From Parasponia andersonii (Eukaryota; Streptophyta; Magnoliopsida; Rosales; Cannabaceae): a DNA stretch of 64,000 nt. A program made the translations under genes and the position numbers. Where the stretch lies: NCBI GenBank assembly GCA_002914805.1, contig JXTB01000093.1, positions 959,989-1,023,988 on the forward strand, given 5' to 3'. Of the stretch, positions 25,721-36,934 are shown in pieces (the stretch's first letter is position 1; each line of letters begins with the position of its first letter). The notes under the pieces were generated by a model, which was given only the letters and a program-made list of their open reading frames with translations, was not told the origin of the DNA and did not search any database.

Positions 25721-25903
25721 TCATGTTGTGCAGGTGAACGACCAATCAATCAAGGGTTCTTTTCCAATGCACTGGATTTTGATTGGTCCGTGAGGCTCCT
25801 CCTCCTCCTCCTCCTCCTCCTCCTCCTCCTTTTGATTTGAAAATTGAACTAGTAGTACAGGAGCTGGCACCACCAGCATAACAGAATAACAAACCACCTT
25901 CAT
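25721..25903 (-). CDS. Uncertain small ORF behind a promoter-like region
   Basis: Starting at ATG 25903 the ORF encodes 60 residues: a hydrophobic stretch (MKVVCYSVMLVVPAPVLLVQ), a run of eleven Glu from a GAG/CTC repeat, then a short tail ending DWSFTCTT. I do not recognise it. A splice-donor-like CTG|GTATGT follows at about 25702 on the minus strand. The Glu run comes from a microsatellite, so the ORF may be a leader peptide or not coding at all. Telo-box and GGCCCA motifs upstream suggest that the minus strand is transcribed. Confidence 0.3.
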   Translation of the reverse strand: MKVVCYSVMLVVPAPVLLVQFSNQKEEEEEEEEEEEPHGPIKIQCIGKEPLIDWSFTCTT

Positions 25904-25913
25904 TCTGTACGGC

Positions 25914-25952
<39 letters not shown>

Positions 25953-26000
25953 ATCTGGACTCTGGACGATACCTTGGGCTCTCTCTCTCTCTCTCTCTTA
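25795..26000. repeat. CTC and CT microsatellites
   Basis: A CTC trinucleotide run (about 25797-25830) and two CT runs (about 25918-25948 and 25979-25998). On the minus strand these are GAG and GA tracts, as is common in plant 5' leaders. Confidence 0.85.
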
Positions 26001-26044
26001 CTTCGTTTGGGATACAAAATTAGCGGCGGCCAGAGACAAAATAT

Positions 26045-26150
26045 GGCTAAATGGAGTAGGGTTTCTTTCTCCCACAAGCGGGTCGGGTCACCAACAGGGT
26101 CGTATTTCTAACCCAAATCGGCCCAAATTGGAGCCCAATGGGTTCGCAGT
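26045..26150 (-). promoter_or_regulatory. Minus-strand promoter-like cluster
   Basis: Contains a telo-box (tagggttt at 26057-26064, AAACCCTA on the minus strand) and GGCCCA/GCCCAA site II-type motifs near 26119-26140. The gene it would drive is unclear; the nearest ORF is the small one at 25721-25903. Confidence 0.4.
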
Positions 26151-27647
26151 AAATAATTAGAGATTCCACCGTCCACGTCGGTTATTGTTGGAAAATTAGA
26201 ACATTACCACCTATTAGATCCAACTAATTTCTTTTTGTCTCGGGAAATTAGTATGTGTCATTTTCTTTACATTTTGTTTTAATAAATATCCGCTTTCCTC
26301 TTTTTTATAGCTATATAAATGACTAATAAACTGGTTATTCGAATATTTAATTAAAATGACCCAAAAATTGGCCATTATGTTATAAAATCCACTTTTCTTA
26401 TAACGACTTTTGTTTACTCTAATTAAATCTCATATTTTTAAAGTCTTAAATTTTATTAATAAAACAAAAAAAAAAGAATACCTCTATCTCGAAACATTGA
26501 ATTAAAAAACAACAAAAAAGGACAATTGTAATGTAACATGTAATGTAAAAAGAAATAAAAACATAGTGGTAATGCATAAAAATACTCTTAAATATGATAT
26601 TTCTACAATTTTAACCATATTTTTCACCTTGTGTAAAATTATATCTCTACATTTCAAATATCTACAAATTTATATCTTCTGTGTGCATATTAAGTGATTT
26701 GTACCAACTGTTTTAAGTTATTTTTAATAACTTAATTTTTTTTTTTTGTGCGTTAGTCAGTAGAAATAATATATCATCAATTCAGATTCTATGTTTAGTG
26801 ATAAATTTGTTGGTCTATTTACATGCAGAAAGTACAAATTTACAAGTATTTGAAATATAGATGTTTAATTTTGTCCAAACCTAAAAAACAGGTTAAATTT
26901 GCAAAAATATTGTACTTCAAGATTTTTTCTTTTCTCATTTTTTTTTTTTGCAGTGAACCCTAAAACATATATGTTGTTGATTTCTACTTTGTCTAGTTCA
27001 TGCTGGTATATGTATAAAACGTGCTCTTTTTCTTAGCTAGATATATCTTTTCCCGACTCGGGTTTTATCCTAGTCCAGGCAAATTCGAAAATGGAATTTG
27101 TCTTTCATCTTCTAAAATGGTACTAATGAAAGTTTCATACATGATCTTATAGAAATCCGTCTAAAGTTTTTATTCGTTTAGGTGGTTTAATAAATTCATT
27201 CATGTTTTATTTTGACTTAGTTAAACACACACAGAATTTCATTATTAGCTTAATAATTAAACGTACATTTTCCCAAGTACTTCATGAAAATGGATTAAGA
27301 AGTTCAGAGGACGATAAATGGCATGCATGTGTTAAACATCTTAGCTGTCTTCACCAGGAAAAAACCTTTAGAACTGGTTGCTCCAATATAAAAGTATTAT
27401 TATACATTAGCATCAGTTTTAATTTTCAACAAGTGTGTTCTCAGTCCATACAAACTTATCTTCGAGTGACTCTTGAAAAGGGAATTAAGCTTAATGATTG
27501 AACCAAACACAGGTGTAACGGCCAAAAAGTAGGCCCTGATCAAGAAAACACATACTGGAAAACCGGCTCTGTGTTTACATATTAAACAAGCTCGCACTCT
27601 TTTAAAGCAAAATGTATAATAAGAATGCAACAGTAAAAATGTTACGA
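26151..27647. other. Intergenic AT-rich DNA
   Basis: No supported gene. The part nearest 27647 is probably the 3' UTR of the Iojap-family gene. ORFs here have no recognisable domain. Confidence 0.4.
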
Positions 27648-29687
27648 TTAAGCACGTTTCTGGGCTGGTTTCTTGGAGTTATTCTTGCGACGAATCTTCA
27701 CCAGGGCCTTTTCCAAATCCTGAACAAAAGAAAAGCAAGTTCACAATTAATAACTAGATAGTGCAAGTTCGTTCGCATCAACATGAAAGGTACCACTCCA
27801 AGAACATTAATAATATCTATCCCAAGAAGAAAAAAAAAAATGGAAGCATATGGTTGCCTGTAAACTACATTTACAATTAAAATTATCAAGTTATAATTTT
27901 AGATCAACAAAAGGATCCAAAACCCTTATCGTTTGGATGACAAGGTTCTATCTTGATAATATAATACATAACAAATTTAAAAAGACCTCAATGATTTGTT
28001 CTCCATATTTTAGCCAATGGAAATTAGTTGGCTTGGCTATTCATTAACTATAAGTGACAAGATGGCTTACTAAATAGACAGGTCCTTTTCTCCATTCTTT
28101 AGAGGACAAGGCCACGTATTAGTTTGGTATTAGTTTGTTAGAGCACTTCCTCACTGTGCTGAAGAATATGGCTGTAGCCATGCCATAGAAAAATAATAAG
28201 CAAAGTAGATGGATTCTACACTTTACCTCTATTCACTTCCCCCAAAATGGATTACAGTAAAAGAGGGATAGCATCAAAAGTTATGACAGGAAAACCATGT
28301 TACGCCTAACCAATTGACTGTAAATGTCAAATCATATAAAAGGGCCAGACGATTGGATGACTGATAAAGATTGGGATGTAATCTGTTACCCACTTATTCC
28401 CTTTATTCTGATATTAATTCATAATCTGGTCCTCTCGACATATCATGTAAGAACTCAAAACTCATGAAAGCAAGAACACGGAGGAAGTGAATTCCAAAAG
28501 CTAAGCAGTTCAGAAGCTTTGACAACAACTTCCTACACAGCCTAACATTTTTCACTTTCCTAAAAGCCTAAACAAATTTTAAGGTCAACCGAAGCCAGAT
28601 GCAGGGACAGCTAGCACAATACAAAAGATAAATAAAAGAAGGGTATTACTGAAATTCGTTAGCTAAAACATCAATTTTACCCGGATTGGCTCCTTTTCGG
28701 ACGGTTCTGATGTCCAAAGATCCTCCAAATTGTAGTACTCTCTGGCCTTCTCATCAAGAGCATGAATGACAACTTTTCCTACACAAATGAAATTAAAAAT
28801 TAAAACCCAAAATGATATTATCACTGAATCACCAAGAACTTTGATAATGAAAGATAACACACAAACTTATGAAACTCTAAATTTCTAATATTCCTCCAAA
28901 AAATATTTGTGAGATGTTTAGTTCATTGTGACTACTGTCTAAGGTTACAATCAATAATAATTAAAACATAAAGCATGAAAATTTAGCACCCCTAAATCCC
29001 CACTGCCACCTTCTCCACCAATACTACAACATTATAATAAGACAAATAACTCAAGAAATATCATACAAGAGAAGTAGAAAATACCAGAGTCAATCACAAT
29101 CCACTTCCCTCCCTCTTGACCTTCAACACTAGGAAGCACTAACCTCTTTGCTCCTTTCTGCTTCTGCTTAACCTGTTCATCAATTTGAAAATTAAAAAAA
29201 AAAAAAAAAAAAAAAATCTCAAAATCAAACGCATCAATTGATCAGAAATTACAACATATCAAACTTAAGTCCATGTTTTCCCTAATTTTCTTTGCCATCG
29301 GTAACGAAAATTGAAACTTTTGAGTCACTGAAACTGGGAACAAGAACCAAACAAACCTGCCTTGTAAATTAGGGCTTGGGCAATGTTCCTCACATGCCAA
29401 GTGGACCTTCCGGTAGCAATGACCATGAAATCGGCCCAATCGTTATGCTTCTTTGCTGGTATAACCTTCACGTTATCTGCCCTAACATCGCTCAGGATCT
29501 TCTCGACTTCTGGAAGCTCCAGAAGCCCCAAATTTTCAGACATGGCGGCGGAAGAGGAGGAATAAGGAGGAGGAGAAGATAATGTGTGGTTGAAACTCGG
29601 AAACCCTAGCTTCCATTGTCGAAGAAGCTGTGAAGAAGAAGAGGATGAGAAACGGGAACAGGACTGGGACCGTAGAGCCGCCCACAT
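27648..29687 (-). CDS. Iojap/RsfS ribosomal silencing factor family, probably mitochondrial
   Basis: Four minus-strand exons: 29687-29361, 29172-29085, 28778-28681 and 27719-27648, giving 194 residues. The first 50 residues are rich in Ser, Arg and Leu and lack acidic residues up to about residue 50 (MWAALRSQSCSRF...), a likely mitochondrial presequence. The mature part is a complete Oligomerisation/RsfS domain: VEKILSDVRADNVKVIPAKK, DWADFMVIATGRSTWHVRNI, KQKGAKRLVLPSVEG and GKWIVIDSGKVVIHALDEKA with the following EYYNLEDLW. Bacterial RsfS binds ribosomal protein L14 of the large subunit and blocks subunit joining; organelle homologues act in mitochondrial or plastid translation. The C-terminus is strongly basic. 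Intron 1 keeps the frame only with a GC donor (AAG|GCAGGT), since the nearby GT donor leads to an immediate stop. Confidence 0.92.
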
Positions 29688-29995
29688 GGAATCACGCCTC
29701 TCCGACCTACTCGTCTGTTACTGCTTCACACAGCGCACTTCTTCTACCGTCCAGCGTTGCTCCGTTCCGGCTTTACCAGAAAAATCTATATATTCATCGC
29801 CTCGGAGTTATTAAGCCAATGGATGCTGAAGTGGGTCCCATGTAAGAGTGGGCTAGTGTCTTTTTTTTTAGGTAACGTCGTGGGCAACATATAACGCCGG
29901 AAATACCTATTACTAAAAAAATTAATTATAATTATATTTTAATTAGATTAGCTCAATTTATTAATTAAAATTATTCATTAAAAAATAAGTATATC
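29688..29995. other. Iojap gene 5' flank
   Basis: About 300 bp between the Iojap-family start codon and the retrotransposon. AT-rich near the insertion point. No ORF of note. Confidence 0.45.
29991..29995. repeat. 5-bp target-site duplication, left copy
   Basis: ATATC directly before the 5' LTR; the identical ATATC follows the 3' LTR at 42741-42745. A perfect 5-bp duplication is the normal mark of Ty3/gypsy integration. Confidence 0.9.
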
Positions 29996-30825
29996 TGTAG
30001 GATCCGTTCCCAAATCATGCACCACGTGGACGATTACAGAACAGGTCACAAACGGGGCCCACCGTCCGACAGGTGTCGAGAGTGATTAGCTAAACGCCAC
30101 GCGGGTCACACATGATTTCACAATCAGCCGTTGGGCCGTCCGAAGATAAGGTCGGGCCCATCACAAACCCTGGACAGACTCGGCCCAATCCGACCTTTAC
30201 CTCGACAGCTGGGGGGGTCGGAAGTCCCAAGGGTCTTCCACCAAAATACGATGGAAAGCAACTCACAACTCCAGACCCAGACAGAGCATTTAATGCGATC
30301 TTGGGTACGCGTGCGCAGGGGGGGCAAGCCGTCCTGACAGAACGGTGATTTGACCAAATCTCACCCCTGACAGATTCAAGCCATAAGAGGCGGCGAAAAC
30401 CAGGCTACATCGATACAGAGGTGATCACGGTAATCTCAGCCCGTGACCTCTGGAAACATTTTGAGGAAAAAGGTACTCAGTCCTGAGATTGAGACCCGAA
30501 TGGTTCACAATCTCAGAACTACATATATATGGGTCATGCGTTCCCGAGATGGACATGTATGCTTACAAGAAAGAAGTGTATAAAAAAAATCCTATGAGCA
30601 AGAAACAAACATATACTCATATAGAACGAATTCATTTCTACCCTGAATCAAAGATAGGCCACTGACTTAAACATCGGAGAGTCTTTGCAGGTGGCCACCC
30701 CCGCCTCTCCGATCCTGCCTAGAGTTCAGGGCACTTTTGGGATAGCGAGGACACGTGGACAGTTGGAGAGTACAGCATCAGCAGTTCATAGACACGTGGA
30801 CGGCTGGTGAGAAACCGCTCCAACA
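29996..30825 (+). repeat. 5' LTR
   Basis: Starts TGTAGGATCC and ends CGCTCCAACA. It contains a TATA-like catatatatatggg near 30523 and a poly-A-like tract (gtataaaaaaaatcc) near 30580. The start differs from the 3' LTR (TGTGGGACCC) by two transitions. Confidence 0.95.
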
Positions 30826-30845
30826 GTTTCACGCCGTCTGTGGGA
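30826..30845 (+). other. Likely primer-binding site remnant
   Basis: Directly after the 5' LTR the sequence reads gtttcacgccgtctgtggga. Related plant gypsy elements, as I recall, have a TGGCGCCGTCTGTGGG-type site here, so this looks like a mutated version. The tRNA species is not assigned. Confidence 0.4.
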
Positions 30846-30923
30846 AACAACGGTTGAGCGTGAGAAAAAGAGTGGGAAACTCACGATCGCGCTCTCCACG
30901 AACAAAAGGCCATACAACGTCGG

Positions 30924-32363
30924 ATGGCACCCTCGAGGATGACAACCAGGAGCACACGTCCCAACGCCGAAGGGAGCTCCCAAGAAGCACGACCAGACCT
31001 AGAGCAGAAGCTAGATTCGATGCTCGCCGCCCTGACGGAAGCGAACCGGAAGGCAGAGATGGCCCACGAGGCCGTACTGAGTTTGAGGGACGAAGTCGCG
31101 AAGGTACGCAGAGATAACGTTTGCATCGAAGGGCTGTTGGCGAGTGAAGACAGAAGCCAGCGGAGAGAAGATTTTGACGAAGAAGTCCAAAAAGAATTTG
31201 GAAGCCAATTGCGAGGAGAAGTTCACGTCCCATCCGGATCGCGGATGCAGGGGGCGCGGCAAAGCTAGTCGAGACCCCTCCAGGCCAGAAGGGCGATGGG
31301 CAGAAGACCCCATGGAAGCCCAGGAGGTACGCCTCCCGACTGGAAACAGGAGATGATGGCGGAGTTGGGTAAGAGACTCGGGGCCCATTACAGCCAGACC
31401 CCCGATGATCTGGCAGAGCAAACAATGCGAGGGATCAACCGGACGGCCTTCGCCGACTAGATCCAGATGGAGCCCAGGCCGAGAGACTTCACGACCCCGA
31501 CCTTTAAGCCGTTCGAGGGGAAAACTGACCCCCTGGATCACATATACCACTTTCAGCAGAAGATGGATTTGGAAACCAGGGACGAGGTCGTGACCTGTAA
31601 AGTCTTCTCTACGACTCTGGCGGGACCAGCCCTGCTATGGTTCAGACAGCTCCCGGAAAAATCCATAAACGGGTTCGAAGATTTCTGCAAACTTTTCCTA
31701 AAGCAGTACGCGGGAGTCCGGAGACAGCAAAAAACCATGCGAGATCTTGACCGGTTGGAGCAGGCCGCAGATGAGTCCCCACGAGACTACCTGTCACGTT
31801 TCCTCGAGGTAATGTCCCTAGTCCATAACGCAGACTCGGTCCAAGCTCCAGGATCGTTCGTCAGGAGCCTGCAGCCAGGATCAATGCTATCGGACCACCT
31901 CCTTTTGAATCTCCCGTACGATAGGGCGGACGTCCAGGCGAAGTCAGAAGGGGTATTCAGGATGCTGGAAAGCCACCAGAAGGCGCCTAAGACCTCCGCC
32001 GCGATAACAATGATGCCAGCACAACCCCCAGCTCTGCAAGGGGTAAAGAGACCCTCGCCGGACTAAGCTGCTACTCCGAAACAGGAAGCCCCCATTCAAA
32101 GCAATCAGGAAGATGGCAAGAGGAGGAAGACGTCCCGCGACCCTCTGCCAAAGTATGAGCTCAATATGTCAATCGACGTGATCTACTTCCAAAGCAAGGA
32201 CAGGAGCATTTTCAAAGACCCGCCCAAATCTGGCGTCCTTGAGCATATGAAGAACAGGAATAGGTATTGCCAGTTTCACAAAGACTTCGGGCACGACATA
32301 GTCCACTGCCGCAACCTCTATGTACAGGTCATGGTGGCGATCCACGCCGGCAGGTTGAAATAG
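30924..32363 (+). pseudogene. Retrotransposon gag, broken
   Basis: An open stretch from 30924 has a coiled-coil-like segment (LDSMLAALTEANRKAEMAHE). A retrotransposon gag domain follows at 31467-32066, with features such as FEGKTDPLDHIYHFQQKM and LLWFRQLPEKSINGFEDFCK. A third part at 32166-32363 reads NRNRYCQFHKDFGHD, a CCHC-like knuckle remnant (C-x2-H...H-x4-C pattern around CQFHKDFGHDIVHC). All three parts are in the same frame, separated by stops at about 31266, 31457, 32064 and 32361. Gag would form the virus-like particle; this copy cannot make it as one protein. Confidence 0.85.
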
Positions 32364-32546
32364 TATGTGAAAACCGGTGGAACCCAGCCACTGGAAGACG
32401 TCACCAGGCCTGAAAAAGGGAAGCAGACCCAAGCCTCTGGGTTAGGAGAGCAGACCCTGAGGATAGTGCCGACCATCGTGGGCATACCAGAGCTGACCCA
32501 GGAGTAGGAGGAGAAGGAAAAAAGCCTCAAAAGAGCTGAAAGAGGA

Positions 32547-33131
32547 GTGAAGCGCATGAGGGGGATGGGCAATTCCGTCTACCATTTGATGTTGGGAGAG
32601 AGTCGCACCTCTGTAATCCCCATTATTTTCACCCAGCAAGATTTAACTATAGTGCGCCCGCCTCACGATGATCCCTTGGTGATTAAACTGCAGATCGGCT
32701 CCACATTATTCGGAAGGGTCCTGGTTGACGGCGGAAGCAGCGTCGATATCCTCTTCCTTAGCACATTCGAAAATATGGACTTGGATCGAAGTGCACTCAG
32801 GCCAACCTATCAATCGCTGTTCGTTTTTGACAGCACTAAGGTCTGCCCCTTGGGCGTTGTGACCCTGAATGTCTGCGCTATTGAAAGATGCTTGGACGTG
32901 GACTTCGTCGTCATTGACTGCCAATCCTCCTTCAACGTCATCATGGGAAGGAGATGGATCCACGCCATGCATGGGGTCGCTTCCACCCTCCACCAGGTCT
33001 TAAGATGTCTATCAAATGACGGTACCTATACGATAGAAATCAAAGGAGACCAGACCTCTACAAGGAAGTGCTTTTCAACTGCCCTAAGGGGAGCCGACGC
33101 GAATGCAAGCACCGCGACTGGGGACGAATAG
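32547..33131 (+). pseudogene. Retrotransposon aspartic protease region
   Basis: The open stretch includes LVDGGSSVDILFL, the D-G-G-S form of the aspartic protease active site usual in plant gypsy elements, followed by the flap and hydrophobic core and a second conserved motif, FNVIMGRRWIHAM. It is in the gag frame, ends at a TAG at 33129, and is separated from the reverse transcriptase by a further TAG (33332) and a change of frame. Confidence 0.85.
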
Positions 33132-33451
33132 CAATTAAAGGACCACCTGCCAGCGTACATGAGGCAAGTTGAAGAGGAGTCTGACGGCCCGAAATCCACG
33201 ATCGAGGAGCTGGTAGCGGTTCATTTGAAAGAGGTGGAGCCGGCGAGGGTGGTTCTAATCGGGGCCTTATTAACCGAGGAGCAAAGGAACAAAATGTTGG
33301 GATTCCTGAAGCGGAACGAGGACATCTTCGCGTAGTCCCACGACGACATGCCTGGGATAGACCCACACACACCTGCCACTGGCTGAATATAGATCACAAT
33401 TTCCCTTCAGTCAGGCAGAAACCCCGAAGGTTCACACCAGAGAAAAACAGG

Positions 33452-34670
33452 GTGATCAACAAGGAGGTAGAGAAGCTGCTGGAGAACGGTCTGATCAGGG
33501 AATGTGCATACCCGCATTGGGTCTCTAACCCGGTAGTGGTAAAAAAGAAAAATGGCGATGACCATATTTGTATAGACTTCACCAACCTGAACAAGGCCTG
33601 CCCGAACGATAGCTTCCCCCTACCAAGAATCGACCAAATGGTAGATGCAACGGTGGGATTCAACAGAATGAGCTTTTTGGATGCCTACTCTGGGTACAAC
33701 CAGATTCCCCTGTACGCGGAAGACCAGGTCCACATGGCTTTTATCACGGAGCGTGGTCTGTACTGCTACAGGCGTATGCCATTTGGCTTGAAGAACGCGA
33801 AGGCAACCTACCAAAGGTTCATGAATAAAATGTTCGACAGGCTACTAAGGAAGACTATGGAGGTCTATATAGACGACATGGTCGTGAAGAGCAGAAGAGA
33901 TTCAGACCATCTTGGACACTTAGACGAATGTTTTCAGATTCTGAGGCAATATCAGATGCGTCTGAATCCCAAGAAATATGCGTTTGGGGTGTCCTCTGGT
34001 CAATTCCTAGGGCATATCGTGAGCAGGAGGGGCATTGAGGCAAACCCGACCTAGCTGACCTCAATCGCAAATGTGCAGAGACCCTCGACCGTTCAGGAGG
34101 TCCAACGCATGGCTGGAAAGATAGCCGCTCTCAGTCGATTCGTTTCCAAGATGTCTGACCAATGCAAACCTTTCTTCCAATGCTTGAAGAAAAGTTCTAC
34201 TGTCATCTGGGGGGAGGAACAAGACAGGACACTGACAGATCTCAAGCTGTATTTGAGTCACCCCCCTATCTTGGCTTCCCAAGCAGAGGGAGAGCACCTG
34301 TACGCCTATTTAGTAGTGTCCGAAGTAGCGATCAATACCGTACTATTCATCGAGAAGGATAGCAAACAGAAAACAGTGTTTTATATAAGCCGCATGCTCC
34401 TGGATGCTCAGACGCGATATAGTGTTGCAGAAAAGCTGGTCCTCACTCTGGTCAATACTAAAAAGAAACTCCGACAGTACTTTGAGGCACACTCGGTCAC
34501 CGTGTATACGGATTTCCCCATCCGCCAAATTTTGGCCAAGATAGACCTGTCGGGACGACTGACCAAGTGGGCCATCGAGCTGGGAATATACGATATCGAG
34601 TATCGGCCTCGAGCGGCGAAGAAAAGACAGGTCATGGCGGATTTTCTGGTGGAAATCGAATCTTTCGGTG
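33452..34670 (+). pseudogene. Reverse transcriptase and first RNase H
   Basis: Fingers and palm of a gypsy reverse transcriptase are clear: VVVKKKNGDDHICIDFTNLN, MSFLDAYSGYNQI (first catalytic Asp), YRRMPFGLKNAKATYQRFMN and VYIDDMVVKS (YIDD form of the catalytic box). A TAG at 34052 interrupts the thumb. The reading frame continues from 34073 through the connection domain and a Ty3-type RNase H (KTVFYISRMLLDAQTRYSVA, VYTDFPIRQILAK). The protein would copy element RNA into DNA; this copy is broken. Confidence 0.9.
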
Positions 34671-34709
34671 AGCAGCACGACCTATCTCAGATGTCTCAAC
34701 TTCGCCCCC

Positions 34710-35314
34710 CTTCAGCCTGGATGCTCTATACTGACAGATCCATGAATACCTCAGGGTCAGGTATTGGGATAGTCCTGCAGACCCCAACGGGTCTCAGAGT
34801 TAAGAAGGCATTGAGGCTCGGCTTCCAGGTGACTAACAATGAGGCGGAGTATGAGGCACTGCTACAAGGCCTTGAGCTGGCACTGCACTTCGGAGTGGAG
34901 AACATCGCAGTAAAGACCGACTCGCAGTTAATCGCAGGTCAGGTCAGGGGAAACTTCGAAGTAAAAGAACCAAGGCTACACAGGTACTTCTCCAAGGTAA
35001 TGGGGGCAAAAGCTCACTTTGACAATTTCAATATCGAACCGATCCCCAGGGAGATGAACCAGAGGGCAGATGAGCTAGCTAAAAGTGCCTCAACCGGGGG
35101 TACAGCTGGAAGCATAGAAATTCTCCTAGAAGGCGGGAGCATGGAGGACCCCTCGCAGACCCCTGCGCACCATGTATTCGCAACCGGAACTACTGATGAA
35201 GGGTGGATGAAACCTATCACCCAGTATTTGACATTGGGGAACCTACCCATGAACCCCCGAGAAGTAAGGTCGATTAGGTTAAAGGCCGCCAGATACTCGT
35301 TGGTGGGGGAATGA
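34710..35314 (+). pseudogene. Second, archaeal-type RNase H (aRNH)
   Basis: Downstream of the Ty3-type RNase H is a second RNase H fold with WMLYTDRSMNTSGSGIGIV (first acidic residue), NNEAEYEALLQGLELALHFG (second), VKTDSQLIAGQVRGNFEVK (third) and REMNQRADELAKSAS (fourth). Two RNase H domains in tandem are a documented mark of plant Tat elements, the second having been acquired from a plant or archaeal-type RNase H. It is open up to a TGA at 35312. The usual family residue G after TD is R (TDRSMN), perhaps a mutation. Confidence 0.88.
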
Positions 35315-35332
35315 CTATACAGGAGATCAACA

Positions 35333-36430
35333 ATGGGTCTGATGCTGCGGTGCATAGGTCCCGTCGAAGCGCAAAAGCTAATGGAGGAAATCCACGAGGG
35401 AGTATGCGGCAACCACTCTGTCAGACGCAGCCTCGCCCACAAGGCTCTAACGGCTAGGTATTTCTGGCCATACATGATGACAGAGGCGGGCCGATTCATT
35501 AAGAAATGTGATAAATGCCAGAGGTTCGCCCCAATAAAACGCCAGCCCACAGAGGTACTTCATTCGAACATAACCCCCTGGCCGTTTGCCAAATGGGGTC
35601 TGGACATCGTCGGAGAGCTCCCCAGGAGTCCAAAGGGAAGAAGGTATGTCCTGCTGGCAACGGATTACTTCACCAAATGGGTAGAAGCTAAAGCCTATGC
35701 GACCGTTAGCAAGACAGACACGATTAACTTCATCTGGAAGAACATAATCTATCGGTTCGGGATTCCGAAAGAGATACACGCCGATCATGGCACACAGTTC
35801 AAAAATGAAAAGGTCAAGGTGTTGTGCGAGCTATATGATATCAGACTCAGTTTCTCTTCTGTGAACTACCCTCAGGGGAACGGTCAAGCAGAGGCAATGA
35901 ATAAAGCCATATTCAACAACATCAAAAAGAATTTGCAGGAGGCTAAAGGCAAGTGGTTAGAAGAGCTGCCGGCCGTTGTATGGGCTCATCGAACCACGGA
36001 GTGGAGGTCGACTGAAAGAACGCCATTCACCATGGTCTACAGCTCAGAGGCTGTGATCCCGACCGAAGTCAGCCTCTTGACTCTCCATTCCGAAGTGATA
36101 AGAGATCCCCCTTTAAACGAAGGCCAGCTAAGTCGCAACACAGACCTCCTGGAAGAAATGAGAAACATGGCCCTGGTCCATCTGGCTTCGTACCACCAGC
36201 AGGCTAGATCCTACTACGCAAAAAAGGTTAGTGCTCGACAATTTAATGCCGAGGATTGGGTCCTGAAAGTTAGAATAGGGAATTCCTCGAAACTGGACTC
36301 CAATTGGATCGGACCCTATGAGATGATCAAAGCGCTCAACAATGGTGCGTATGTCCTGAAAGAGCTCAAGACCGGGAAAAACTTGCCGAACACTTGGAAC
36401 GCTCAGCACTTGAAAAAGTATCACATGTAA
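35333..36430 (+). pseudogene. Retrotransposon integrase, long open frame
   Basis: A 365-residue open frame covers the zinc-binding HHCC domain (HEGVCGNHSVRRS ... KKCDKCQRF) and the DDE core (WGLDIVGELPRSPKGRRYVL, HADHGTQFKN, YPQGNGQAEAMNKAIF), followed by a C-terminal region with a GPYEMIKALNNGAYVL segment. All three catalytic acidic residues are present. It is cut from the upstream part of pol by the TGA at 35312, so it is listed as part of a broken polyprotein even though this segment itself reads through. Confidence 0.9.
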
Positions 36431-36539
36431 GACGCATGCATATGATGTAAGACCATGTGAATGCTTATATTATTGAATAGTTTAAATCCAAGATAGGTCA
36501 AGTTCCCTTTTTGCAGCATAGATTCATCTTCTGGTTTGC

Positions 36540-36905
36540 TATGGAAAAGGGGTCCGCCCACAGTGGCAAACCCCACATACTATTCACGCGTGAGACCTAC
36601 GTAAACGCTTATATTATTAAAAAGCTTGATTCCGAAATAGGTCAGATCTACTGCCACACGGAAAAGGGTCTGCCCACAGTGGCAGACCCAACGTTTTATT
36701 TTGCACAGGCAAAAGATCGCATCAAGCTGCTACGAAAGAGGGTCTGCCCACAGTGGCAGACCCAACGTTTTATTTGCACAGGCAAAAGATCCTACCAGGC
36801 TGCTATGGAGAAGGGTCTACCTATAGTGACAGACCCCACGCCTCAGTTGCACAGGCAAAAAATCATGCGGGGTTGCCACCGAAAAGGGTCTTCCACGTTT
36901 GCCGA
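36540..36905 (+). repeat. Tandem repeat, about 76-bp unit, in retrotransposon 3' region
   Basis: Five degenerate units carry gaaaagggtctgcccacagt, then ggcagaccc, then acgttttatttgcacaggca and an aaagatc segment. The core cacagtggcaga lies at about 36558, 36673, 36749, 36822 (tatagtgacaga) and 36889 (degenerate), so spacing is near 75 bp with one longer unit. Confidence 0.8.
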
Positions 36906-36934
36906 CCATACGCACAACTCACACAATCAATGAT

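Noticed and set aside
30829..31550. Long minus-strand ORFs opposite gag
   Set aside because: They arise from the GC-rich codon pattern of gag on the other strand and have no recognisable domain.
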